A stretch of DNA of 64,000 nt from Arthrobacter sp. FW306-2-2C-D06B (GTDB lineage Bacteria; Actinomycetota; Actinomycetes; Actinomycetales; Micrococcaceae): positions 2,232,001 to 2,296,000 of the forward strand of contig NZ_CP084560.1 of NCBI RefSeq assembly GCF_021789175.1, given 5' to 3'. Within the stretch, counting starts at the first letter, position 1. Each line of letters opens with the position of its first letter. Position numbers and translations under genes: made by a program. Below the pieces are notes generated by a model, which was given only the letters and a program-made list of their open reading frames with translations, ran no database searches and was not told where the DNA came from. Below, piece after piece: positions 25,568 to 33,247 of this stretch.

Positions 25568-26745
25568 CCATGCGCAGAATTGTGGTGGTGGGCAACGGCA
25601 TCGCCGGGCTCACGGCCTGCGACTCGTTGCGTTCGGCGGGCTTCGACGGCGAGTTGACGGTGGTCGGCGCCGAGCGCCACCAACCCTACAGCCGTCCGGC
25701 CCTGTCGAAGGCGCTGCTGCACGGGGTTGACTTGCAGGCCCACCGACTTCCCGAGCCGGGCCACGAAGCCACCGAGCTGCTGGGCGTCAGCGCGACGGGA
25801 TTGGACGTCGACGCCAGGCTGGTTCATCTGGACGGCGGCGATGAACTGCCGTATGACGGCCTCGTCATCGCCTCCGGTTCGCGGGCGAAGCGCCTCACGG
25901 CCGGAGTGCAAGGGCATGGCTCCTCCCGGGAGCTCACCCTGCGTACCATCGATGATGCGATCCTGCTCAAGGAACGCCTCGCATCGCGTCCATCGGTGGT
26001 TGTGATCGGCGGCGGGCCGCTGGGAATGGAAGTCGCCTCGGGTTGCCTGCACGTTGGCTGCGAAGTCACCCTCGTCGCCGACGCCAAGCCCCTCTCGCGC
26101 CAGCTTGGCGGACATCTGGCGGACATGTTCACCTCCGCCGCCATCCGGCGCGGATTACGGGTGGTTGCAGGCGGGCGGGCCCGCCTGATCGACGACGACG
26201 CCGGGACACGCGTTGTCCTGGCCGACGGCACCGAGCTCCGGGCTGACCTGGTGGTCACCGCCGTCGGCGATGAGCCGAACACCGACTGGTTGGCCGGAAC
26301 CCGGCTTCTCGTCGACGGTTCGCTGCGGGTCGACTCCCGCGGCAGGCTCCGGCCGGATATCGTCGCCGCTGGCGACGTGGCGTTCTTCCCGAGCAGTCGC
26401 GGGATAAGGCGGGTGCCCCTCTGGACGAGTGCCATCGACCAGGCGAGGTCCGCCGCCGTCGGACTGCTCAAGGGCGACGCGGCGCCCGAGTTCACCTTCC
26501 AGCCGTACTTCTGGACCGAGGGCTTTGGCTTGTCGCTCAAGTCAGTCGGTCTTACGCCCGTGGTCGGCGCACCGGACTACTGCCAGCCGGGGGATCACAG
26601 GGACTCGATGCTCCTGCGCTGGGAGGACCAGGACGGCTCCGGGACCGCCGTGGCGATCAACTACCGGATCCCTCTTCCGAAATTGCGTCGACTGGCCGAC
26701 TCGGGCACTGGAGCGCTCCGTCCGGCGCAGGCCTTGAAGCTCTGA
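25564..26745 (+). CDS. FAD-dependent ferredoxin reductase
   Basis: A 393-residue oxidoreductase of the ferredoxin reductase/putidaredoxin reductase family. It has an FAD-binding VVVGNGIAGLTA at the N-terminus, an NAD(P)H-binding VVIGGGPLGMEVAS (about residue 145) and the second FAD contact in DIVAAGDVAFFP (about 270). The ATG overlaps the ferredoxin stop (ATGA). It completes the chain NAD(P)H to reductase to ferredoxin to P450, so the four-gene operon is self-sufficient apart from substrate identity. Confidence 0.92.
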   Translation: MTMRRIVVVGNGIAGLTACDSLRSAGFDGELTVVGAERHQPYSRPALSKALLHGVDLQAHRLPEPGHEATELLGVSATGLDVDARLVHLDGGDELPYDGLVIASGSRAKRLTAGVQGHGSSRELTLRTIDDAILLKERLASRPSVVVIGGGPLGMEVASGCLHVGCEVTLVADAKPLSRQLGGHLADMFTSAAIRRGLRVVAGGRARLIDDDAGTRVVLADGTELRADLVVTAVGDEPNTDWLAGTRLLVDGSLRVDSRGRLRPDIVAAGDVAFFPSSRGIRRVPLWTSAIDQARSAAVGLLKGDAAPEFTFQPYFWTEGFGLSLKSVGLTPVVGAPDYCQPGDHRDSMLLRWEDQDGSGTAVAINYRIPLPKLRRLADSGTGALRPAQALKL

Positions 26746-26748
26746 ACC

Positions 26749-27090
26749 GGTCCCGGCACGTCAACCCAGACGCTCGCTCACATATATGGCCAAACACGAC
26801 GACGCTAGCTAGGATATACGGCTAAACACCAGGACGCTCGCTCAGATCATGTGAGCGAGCGTCTGCCGGAAATGCCTCAGAGGTGAGCGGGCGTCTGCCG
26901 GAAATGCCTCAAGGGTGAGCGGGCGTCCGGGTTGGAACGGCGCAAAGGCACGACGACGGCGCAACGGGATTGCCGCCGTCGGGCACTGACGGACGGGTCC
27001 CGGCACGTCAACCCAGACGCTCGCTCGGATATATGGCGAAACACAAGGACCCTCGCTCGGATATATGGCCAAACACCACGACGCGTGTCT
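26749..27090. repeat. Intergenic block of 32-33 base direct and inverted repeats
   Basis: This gap of over 400 bases (26746-27177) holds no convincing gene. A unit like CGCTCGCTCGGATATATGGC followed by CAAACAC starts at 26771, 26803, 27018 and 27051. A longer copy beginning GGTCCCGGCACGTCAACCCA occurs at 26749 and 26997. Between them a second unit, GTGAGCGGGCGTCTGCCGGA and variants, starts at 26851, 26883 and 26915. Its first bases are the reverse complement of the CGCTCGCTCA part of the other unit. It looks like a degenerated interspersed repeat of the genus rather than CRISPR. Confidence 0.8.
26833..26863. terminator. Perfect 12-bp hairpin inside the repeat block
   Basis: GACGCTCGCTCA (26833-26844) and TGAGCGAGCGTC (26852-26863) are exact reverse complements with a 7-base loop, formed where the direct and inverted repeat units meet. 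It lies about 90 bases after the ferredoxin reductase stop and could end the P450 operon transcript. There is no U-tract, so a terminator role is only possible. Confidence 0.45.
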
Positions 27091-27177
27091 CCTTTACGGC
27101 ATGTCAGGCCGCTTGGCGACGCGCATCCTTTGCTCTTCCTCCGCACGATTGCCACACACCACGGTTAGGATTGACCT

Positions 27178-27792
27178 ATGTCGTCGTTGCGAGAAGCCCA
27201 GAAGCAGCTGACACGCGACATGATCGTGGAACGGGCGCTCGAACTCTTCACCGAGAAGGGCTACGCTGCCACCACGATCGACGAGATCGCCGCTGCCGCC
27301 GGCACCACTCGCGTGACTTTTTACGCGTACTACCCTTCGCGCAGCGATCTGATGAGGGACTTCATGGCCCGCGTCAACGCGGTGCTAGACCGTGCGGATG
27401 GCCCCGACAAGGCGTCGACCGCCGTCGAACTCGTCGACGTGGTAAGGGAGGGCAAGCTGCCGGGTATCCTTGCCTGGCTCGAGTCGCGCGCTGCGCTCTG
27501 GCCGGTCTTCCGGCCGTACCTTGACGTACTCGACGAGGCCGCTGCGGTCGATCGTGAAGTGCGGACGTTGGTGGAGGGCTGGCATGAGGAAGTCATTTCC
27601 GACATCGTCCGCGGCATGCAGTTGGCCGGCCGTTTCCCCGAAGAAACGCACCACATCCGCGGAACACTCGCCTTCACCCAGCTGGACTACGTCGCGACGC
27701 TCTGGACGCGCCGCAAGTTCGAACCAAACCGCGACCACGCGCTCGAAGTGCTCGCGGACAGCTGGTACCACTTGCTCTGCGACGAAGGATAA
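27178..27792 (+). CDS. TetR/AcrR family transcriptional regulator
   Basis: A 204-residue regulator with an N-terminal TetR helix-turn-helix: IVERALELFTEKGYAATTID then EIAAAAGTTRVTFYAYYPSR (about residues 15-55). The C-terminal ligand domain is not recognisable. It lies on the same strand 432 bases after the P450 operon, beyond the repeat block, and is the closest regulator to the paired operators at 22314-22367, whose dyads have the size expected for TetR dimers. Control of the catabolic island is an inference from position. Confidence 0.9.
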   Translation: MSSLREAQKQLTRDMIVERALELFTEKGYAATTIDEIAAAAGTTRVTFYAYYPSRSDLMRDFMARVNAVLDRADGPDKASTAVELVDVVREGKLPGILAWLESRAALWPVFRPYLDVLDEAAAVDREVRTLVEGWHEEVISDIVRGMQLAGRFPEETHHIRGTLAFTQLDYVATLWTRRKFEPNRDHALEVLADSWYHLLCDEG

Positions 27793-27809
27793 TCGAGCTA
27801 GGAGTCCAT

Positions 27810-28013
27810 ATGAGCTACAAATATCGAACCGTCAGGGTTCGCGGCACCGAGTTGGTAGGAACCATCGCCCGAAAACACGGCAGCGCGCCGGAGATCTACG
27901 AAACCTCGAAGGACGCGAACACATCGGTTGTTCCCGTGTTTTTCCAGGCAACCGGCGAGATCCGATTCTTCGACAGGTCAGTTCTGGAAGACGTCGTGAC
28001 GCCGGCCAGCTAG
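27810..28013 (+). CDS. Small hypothetical protein
   Basis: A 67-residue soluble protein beginning MSYKYRTVRVRGTELVG, with TAGGAGT before the ATG and a start 17 bases after the TetR stop, so probably co-transcribed with it. Composition is mixed and basic, with alternating beta-type segments (VVPVFFQATGEIRFF). No family is recognised. Confidence 0.6.
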   Translation: MSYKYRTVRVRGTELVGTIARKHGSAPEIYETSKDANTSVVPVFFQATGEIRFFDRSVLEDVVTPAS

Positions 28014-28070
28014 CGGCAGTTGCACGTCCCGGAACTGACCAGCGACGTTTGATTTTGGAGGTCCTGCGAC

Positions 28071-29282
28071 TTGTGGTCGTTGGGGGTCGCGTTTGTGGCC
28101 CACACTTGGCAAGTGCGTACTTTTGGTGTTGAAGAAGAATTCCTGATCGTAGATCCTGACAACGGCAGTCCCGTGCCCCTCGCCGGCGATATCTTACGCC
28201 TTCATAGCGCCGGTCCGCACGGGGTGGCTCCTCCTTTCGGCCCGACGTTGGCGATCGAGCTTCAGCAGGAGCAAATCGAAGTCATCACCTCCCCGCACAG
28301 CAGCCTGAGTGCGCTCGGCGCTGAAATACGTGCCGGACGCTCTTACGCCGATTCGCTCGCTCGGAAGGCGGGCGCAAGAATTGCCGCCCTCGCGACGTCG
28401 CCGGTGGCGGTCACTCCGCATGCAACAAACACCGAGCGCTACGACGCCCTCCTGGAAAAGTTCGCGATGACTGCCAGAGAGCAGCTGACCTGCGGATATC
28501 ACGTCCATGTTTCAGTTAACTCGGACGAGGAAGGCGTCGCAGTGCTGGACCGGATCAGGTCCTGGCTTCCGGTGCTCACCGCACTGAGCTCAAATTCACC
28601 GTTCTGGAAGGGGGCCGACAGCGGTTACGCCAGTTTCCGGACCCAAGCTTGGAACCGGTGGTCCAGCGCCGGTCCCACCGAGGTCTTCGGATCTGCCGCG
28701 GCCTATCACTCTTTGGTGGCGGACCTGTCGGAAACCGGTGTGATCATGAGCCCGGATTTCGACGCTCGGCTATCCGCCCGGCACCCTACGGTCGAGATCC
28801 GTGTCTCGGACGTTTGCCTTGATGCCCGGGATACCGTGCTGATCGCGGCCTTGGTGCGTGCCTTGGTGGATACAGCCGCCAGGGAATGGAAATCCGGACA
28901 GCGTCCGGACATGGTTCCTGCCGCCGTCCTGCGCCAAGCCACGTGGCGGGCCAGCCGGTTCGGCCTGCAGGGGGAGCTGCTCGACTCGAAAACGCACAGG
29001 CCAGACACCGCAAAGCATGTCCTCGCCGCACTCCACTCCCACGTCCGTGATGCCCTCGAAGCGACCGGGGACGCACTCTACGCCAAGGAGGGATTGCAAA
29101 GGATCCTCAGCCAAGGCACGGGAGCCGCGCGGCAACGGCAAGCCCACCAACGCGCTGGCAGTCTCGCCGGAGTCGTCGCATATGCAACGGGCGTCACCCA
29201 CCTCGAACCCGTTGATCACCAACACACCGGCGAACCATACCTTTCGACGGACGCAGGGACTGCCGTGCTGGTTGCGAGCTAG
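28071..29282 (+). CDS. Carboxylate-amine ligase, YbdK-type glutamate-cysteine ligase
   Basis: A 403-residue protein with the GCS2 family opening VRTFGVEEEFLIVD and conserved EVITSPHSSL, HVHVSVNSDEEG and HPTVEIRVSDVC segments. YbdK-type enzymes form gamma-glutamylcysteine-like amides with ATP. The TTG at 28071 has GGAGG nine bases upstream and is used here. A GTG at 28113 would give the more usual N-terminus (VRTFGVEEEF) but lacks a ribosome site, so the start is uncertain by 14 codons. Actinobacteria make mycothiol rather than glutathione; an ergothioneine-type or other gamma-glutamyl product is possible. Confidence 0.87.
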   Translation: MWSLGVAFVAHTWQVRTFGVEEEFLIVDPDNGSPVPLAGDILRLHSAGPHGVAPPFGPTLAIELQQEQIEVITSPHSSLSALGAEIRAGRSYADSLARKAGARIAALATSPVAVTPHATNTERYDALLEKFAMTAREQLTCGYHVHVSVNSDEEGVAVLDRIRSWLPVLTALSSNSPFWKGADSGYASFRTQAWNRWSSAGPTEVFGSAAAYHSLVADLSETGVIMSPDFDARLSARHPTVEIRVSDVCLDARDTVLIAALVRALVDTAAREWKSGQRPDMVPAAVLRQATWRASRFGLQGELLDSKTHRPDTAKHVLAALHSHVRDALEATGDALYAKEGLQRILSQGTGAARQRQAHQRAGSLAGVVAYATGVTHLEPVDHQHTGEPYLSTDAGTAVLVAS

Positions 29283-29331
29283 CGGTCGGGCGAAATTGCG
29301 GCTCCATTGGAGTGCGCCGTTAGGGTGAGGC

Positions 29332-29784
29332 ATGAGCGATAAGGGAAAGACCTGGCACGAAAGCCATAAGGAGTCACTGACGAAGGGCCAACGCGCCGCG
29401 GATGTCATGCGGAACGGGATGGGCAGTTGGCCATTCGTCGGCGGCTTTGTCGGGTTCATGATCCTCTGGGCAGCCATCAACAGCTGGGCGTTGGCGAACA
29501 ACGCCTGGGATCCCTATCCGTACATTTTGTTGAATCTTTTCCTCTCGATGCTGGCAGGGCTGCAAGGAGCCATCCTTCTCATCGCCGCCAAGCGCCAGGA
29601 TGCGATTGCCGCGGTGATGTCCCGGCACGATCATGACACCAACGTGAAATCCAAAGAGGAGATCGATCTGCTCATGGCCATCAACAGTCAGCAACTGGAG
29701 ATCCTTCGGGAACTGCAGCTACTCGCAGCGGCAGGAAACGTCAGGATCGATACGGCCTCGGCCAATGGCCCGGACCGTTCTTAG
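29332..29784 (+). CDS. DUF1003 domain membrane protein
   Basis: A 150-residue protein with two membrane segments (about residues 36-55 and 65-85) and the DUF1003 core GSWPFVGGFVGFMILWAAIN, PYPYILLNLFLSMLAGLQG and AKRQDA. Its C-terminal third is hydrophilic and helical (LLMAINSQQLEILREL). DUF1003 proteins are of unknown function. It is followed after 66 bases by the AI-2E family gene on the same strand. Confidence 0.9.
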   Translation: MSDKGKTWHESHKESLTKGQRAADVMRNGMGSWPFVGGFVGFMILWAAINSWALANNAWDPYPYILLNLFLSMLAGLQGAILLIAAKRQDAIAAVMSRHDHDTNVKSKEEIDLLMAINSQQLEILRELQLLAAAGNVRIDTASANGPDRS

Positions 29785-29850
29785 CGCATCACGCCTGAAG
29801 GCACGACGGCGTGGCGGTGCCGGCCGGAACCGCCACCAGGAAGGAATCCA

Positions 29851-30966
29851 ATGACCGAAAGCAACAACTCGCCGACCAAACCCACGATGTCAGCGATGTG
29901 GTCCGACGGCCTTGGCCGGGCAGGGATCCGTTCAGGGCAGATGCTCCTGGTCATCACCCTGGTGTCGGTGATTCTGTGGGCGATGACCAGCGTGCCGCTC
30001 GTCATGATCCCGGTCACTATCGCGCTCATTCTTGCCTCGGCAATCTCGCCTCTTGTGCGTTGGCTGACCGCCCACCGGTGGCCCCAGGCCCTCGCCGTCG
30101 CAGCATCGTTCGTGGGGATCCTTGCGGTCTTCGGCGGAGTCATCACCGGAATCGTCTTTCTTATCAGGGCGCAATCCAAGGAGCTTTCGGTGAAATTCAC
30201 TGCCGGCATCGAGCAATTGCACCAATTCCTGAACAACGGCCCCTTCAAGGTCAGCGACGAGCAACTCCGCTCCGTCGCCGATTCCATCCAGCGCTTCTTC
30301 ACGAGCAGTACGTTCGGTGCCGAAGCGCTGACCGGCGCGCGGACGGTCGGTGAAATCCTGGCCGGCTTGGTTCTCATGGTGGTGATCTTGTTCTTCTTCC
30401 TCAAGGACGGCGAGAAGATCAGGGCTTTCCTTTTCGGGTTCCTGCCGGCGGTTCACCGCGGAAAGGCCCACCTGGCCGCGGAACGAAGCGCCACTGTTCT
30501 GGGAGGCTATGTCCGGGGCACGGCTCTGATCGCGGCGGTGAACGGCTTGATCATCGGGACCGTCCTGGCCATCCTCGGTGTCCCGCTTGCACTGCCCCTT
30601 GGCGTTTTTGTGTTTATCGGCGGGTTCATTCCCATCATTGGTTCCACCGCAGCCGGTACCCTCGCCGTGGGTGTCGCTTTGATCTCGAACGGTCCGGTGA
30701 CGTCCCTCATCGTCCTGGCCGTCCTCGTCGCGGCCAACCAGCTTGAGCACCATTTCCTCCAACCCGTTTTGATGGGCAAGGTCCTGAGTATCCATGGACT
30801 GGCCATTTTGCTCGCCTTGGCCATTGGCACGATGCTCGCAGGCGTTATCGGGGCCTTGTTAGCCGTACCGAGCGCCGCCGTCGCGTGGACTGCCATCAAG
30901 ACGTGGACCGGGCGCGGAGACGCGGCGCCAGCCGGCATCGGCCCCGCCGACGAAACCGCGGCATGA
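29851..30966 (+). CDS. AI-2E family transporter (PerM/TqsA type)
   Basis: A 371-residue membrane protein with about eight membrane segments in the AI-2E family layout: an N-terminal group of segments, a hydrophilic amphipathic region (about 110-165, AQSKELSVKFTAGIEQLHQF) and a C-terminal group with GGFIPIIGSTAAGTLA and NQLEHHFLQPVLMGK, both family hallmarks. Members export small molecules or act as Na+/H+ antiporters; few have been tested. The ATG has AAGGAAT upstream. Function in this organism cannot be narrowed. Confidence 0.9.
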   Translation: MTESNNSPTKPTMSAMWSDGLGRAGIRSGQMLLVITLVSVILWAMTSVPLVMIPVTIALILASAISPLVRWLTAHRWPQALAVAASFVGILAVFGGVITGIVFLIRAQSKELSVKFTAGIEQLHQFLNNGPFKVSDEQLRSVADSIQRFFTSSTFGAEALTGARTVGEILAGLVLMVVILFFFLKDGEKIRAFLFGFLPAVHRGKAHLAAERSATVLGGYVRGTALIAAVNGLIIGTVLAILGVPLALPLGVFVFIGGFIPIIGSTAAGTLAVGVALISNGPVTSLIVLAVLVAANQLEHHFLQPVLMGKVLSIHGLAILLALAIGTMLAGVIGALLAVPSAAVAWTAIKTWTGRGDAAPAGIGPADETAA

Positions 30967-30991
30967 ACGGTCTCACAAGCAAACCTCGACC

Positions 30992-32314
30992 CTAGGGTTG
31001 CGCTAGGAGCTCGTCGCGCAATTGCTCCAGGTGGGACGGCTGTTCCGCCAACGCCCGTGTGGTCGGCGGGGGAGTGGGTGCCTGAACCCCCGCGAGGGGG
31101 TCGTCGGTCCGCGGGACGGCGAGGCTCAAGGCCCCGCCGACGTCGGGCGCCACTGCATCACGGCGGGTGAGTGCCGGCAGATTCCAGCGATGTTCGATGG
31201 TGGCAAGGATGCTTGTGTGATCGAGCGGCACAGAACCTGAAGCTCGAAACACGGTGCCGGCGGGGATGAGCGGACTGATGAGCACCGTTGGTACCCGTAG
31301 CCCGAAACGGGTGAAATCGAAGCCGAATTCCCCCGGGGCGCCGTCCGGCGGCGTCGCGCCCCAAGGCGGGGCGACGTGGTCGTAGCATCCCCCGTGTTCG
31401 TCATACGTGATCATGAGCAGAGTGGAGTCCCAGGCCGGCCCATCGCGGACGGCGCGATAGACGTCGAGCAGGAACTGCTCACCGAGAGCGACGTTGTAGT
31501 TGGGGTGTTCGCTGTTGCCCGTCGAGGACCAGGACGGCTCAAGGAAAGCGTATGCGGGGAGCTTCCCGGCTGCCGCGTCGGCCTGGAAGTCCGTGAACAG
31601 GCCAATGTTCGACGCCGGAGCGTGCCGGGTGTCGTCGAAGTCGAGTTTCGTCAGGGGCTGCTTGGTTTCGCCATAGATCTTCCAGGGGATGCCATGGCTG
31701 CCCAGGTGCCCGAAGATGCTCGGCACGGTGAACCGCTTGGCCTTGTCATCCAAGTTGCCCTGGCTGGTGCCGGCGCAGGCGAAGGCCCGATTGGGCATCG
31801 TCATGGTGGGAGCCGATGCGAACCAGGCGTCGCACACGGCGAATCCCTTCGCCATCGCCGACAACACGGGCAGTGTCTGAGGGGTGAAGCAGCCCATGAT
31901 CATGTACTCGGCTGTTCCCGGCACCACATGCCAGCCCTTGGATCGGTTGTCCTGGATGGCGCCGGCATAGTTGGTCACAAAACCGGTCATGGAGGGAATT
32001 GTCCCGGCTTTCGGGGCGCCGGCGCTGCCATAGAGCTGCTCGTTCGTTGCCTGGTACCCCTCTCCGGGGTCGGCGCCCGGCATGAAGTAGACGTCGGGGG
32101 TCGAGGGAGTCAGCTGATAGACGTCAACCGGACTGCCATCGGAGCCGGGGCAGGACTCGGCGCCGGTCAGGCCCTCGAACGGGTCCCCCACGGGAGATAC
32201 ATTGGCGGAATCGGCGTAGAGGTATCCGAGCATGTGATCGAACGATCGGTTTTCAAGCATCAAGACGACGATGTGCTGGACGGCGTTGAGACCTGTTACC
32301 GCCACGGTGACCAT
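30992..32314 (-). CDS. Phosphoesterase family protein (phospholipase C / acid phosphatase type)
   Basis: A 440-residue protein of the PF04185 phosphoesterase family. The catalytic-metal motif is VVLMLENRSFDHMLGYL (about residues 16-32), with further family motifs VCDAWFASAPTMTMPNRAF (about 157) and ITYDEHGGCYDHVAPP (about 303). These enzymes remove phosphate or phospho-head groups from lipids or other esters. Most relatives have a Tat signal peptide; none is seen here, so a cytoplasmic form is suggested. It faces the AI-2E gene tail to tail across 25 bases. Confidence 0.88.
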   Translation of the reverse strand: MVTVAVTGLNAVQHIVVLMLENRSFDHMLGYLYADSANVSPVGDPFEGLTGAESCPGSDGSPVDVYQLTPSTPDVYFMPGADPGEGYQATNEQLYGSAGAPKAGTIPSMTGFVTNYAGAIQDNRSKGWHVVPGTAEYMIMGCFTPQTLPVLSAMAKGFAVCDAWFASAPTMTMPNRAFACAGTSQGNLDDKAKRFTVPSIFGHLGSHGIPWKIYGETKQPLTKLDFDDTRHAPASNIGLFTDFQADAAAGKLPAYAFLEPSWSSTGNSEHPNYNVALGEQFLLDVYRAVRDGPAWDSTLLMITYDEHGGCYDHVAPPWGATPPDGAPGEFGFDFTRFGLRVPTVLISPLIPAGTVFRASGSVPLDHTSILATIEHRWNLPALTRRDAVAPDVGGALSLAVPRTDDPLAGVQAPTPPPTTRALAEQPSHLEQLRDELLAQP

Positions 32315-32394
32315 CCCCTTCGAAGACTTCCTGTCAGTGCTGAACAGTCTCCCACGCCGCTGTCTTGGTGGATATGCCTCGGGCTTGGTGCCGC

Positions 32395-32988
32395 TCAGCC
32401 GGGAATGATAGCCAGGACGGGTTCACCATTGAAGTATTCGAGTTGCCAGCCGTCAATGGCATGGTGGTGGGCGAGGTTGAGAACGGCGTTGTCGATGCTC
32501 TCCAGAGTGCGGCCGATGGCGCGGCCGAGGCTCACTCGGAGGAGCGTTCCGTGGGCGACAACAAGGACCCGGCGGCCGCGGAACTCTTCGGCCAGCGCCT
32601 CCAGCGCGGCAAGACCGCGGGAGGCTGCCTCCTCCTCGCTTTCCGCCCCTTGGAAGCCGCCGGGAATGCGAAGTGCGTCCAGTTCAGGTCCTGCTTGCAG
32701 GCCCTCGGCAGGTCCAAAGCGGCGCTCGGTGAGCTCCGGCACGTGCCGGTCCACGCTGAGCCCCAGCCCTGCGGCGATCAGCTCGGCGGTCTCCGCGGCC
32801 CGGCTCAGCGGTGACGAAACAACGACGTCCCACTCGTAACCGGACAGCACGGCGACGGCGTCGCGCGCTTGGCCACGGCCGACGTCGTTCAGCGGGATGT
32901 CGGTCGATCCCTGCAGCCGGCGCTGGGCATTCCATTCTGTCTGGCCGTGGCGGACGAGGGCGAACGTAGTAAGGGGCATGCCCTCCAT
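32395..32988 (-). CDS. Histidine phosphatase family protein
   Basis: A 197-residue phosphoglycerate mutase-like phosphatase. The catalytic histidine lies in LVRHGQTEWNAQ (about residue 14), with LQGSTDIPLNDVGRGQA following, and the second histidine in VLVVAHGTLLRV (about 145). The ATG at 32988 has AAGG four bases upstream; a second ATG three codons later has GGAGG too close to be ideal, so the start is uncertain by three residues. Substrate unknown; relatives include CobC and mycobacterial phosphatases. Confidence 0.9.
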   Translation of the reverse strand: MEGMPLTTFALVRHGQTEWNAQRRLQGSTDIPLNDVGRGQARDAVAVLSGYEWDVVVSSPLSRAAETAELIAAGLGLSVDRHVPELTERRFGPAEGLQAGPELDALRIPGGFQGAESEEEAASRGLAALEALAEEFRGRRVLVVAHGTLLRVSLGRAIGRTLESIDNAVLNLAHHHAIDGWQLEYFNGEPVLAIIPG

Positions 32989-33217
32989 TCTGCCTTGATC
33001 AATGCGGCTTCGATCAATCCCGGAATCCTTGATTCCACCGAAAATTGTTCAGTTAACCGCCAATAACTCTCCTTGGAATCCGGTTCGGGATTCCCAAGCC
33101 CTCGGTCGGGATGTGGCGGAACCGGGAATTCTGGCCCTAGGTCTCAAATCGGCCGGCAAGTGAACGTGGCATGAAGGTTCGGTCAATAGGTTTTGCGAAA
33201 CCCGAAAACCGGCCCGG

Positions 33218-33233
33218 GAGACCGTCCGGTCTC
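33218..33233. promoter_or_regulatory. Inverted repeat before the phosphodiester glycosidase gene
   Basis: GAGACCG-TC-CGGTCTC is a perfect dyad 14 bases before the ATG at 33248, in a 259-base gap. It could be an operator or a 5' leader hairpin shielding the weak ribosome site GGTGG. Confidence 0.35.
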
Positions 33234-33247
33234 TATACGGTGGACGC

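Noticed and set aside
26749..27090. CRISPR array
   Set aside because: Repeats are imperfect, of two kinds, partly inverted and contiguous, with no unique spacers of constant length and no cas genes nearby.
26842..27168. Several small ORFs on both strands in the repeat block
   Set aside because: They repeat the same peptide because they translate the DNA repeat units; none has a ribosome site.
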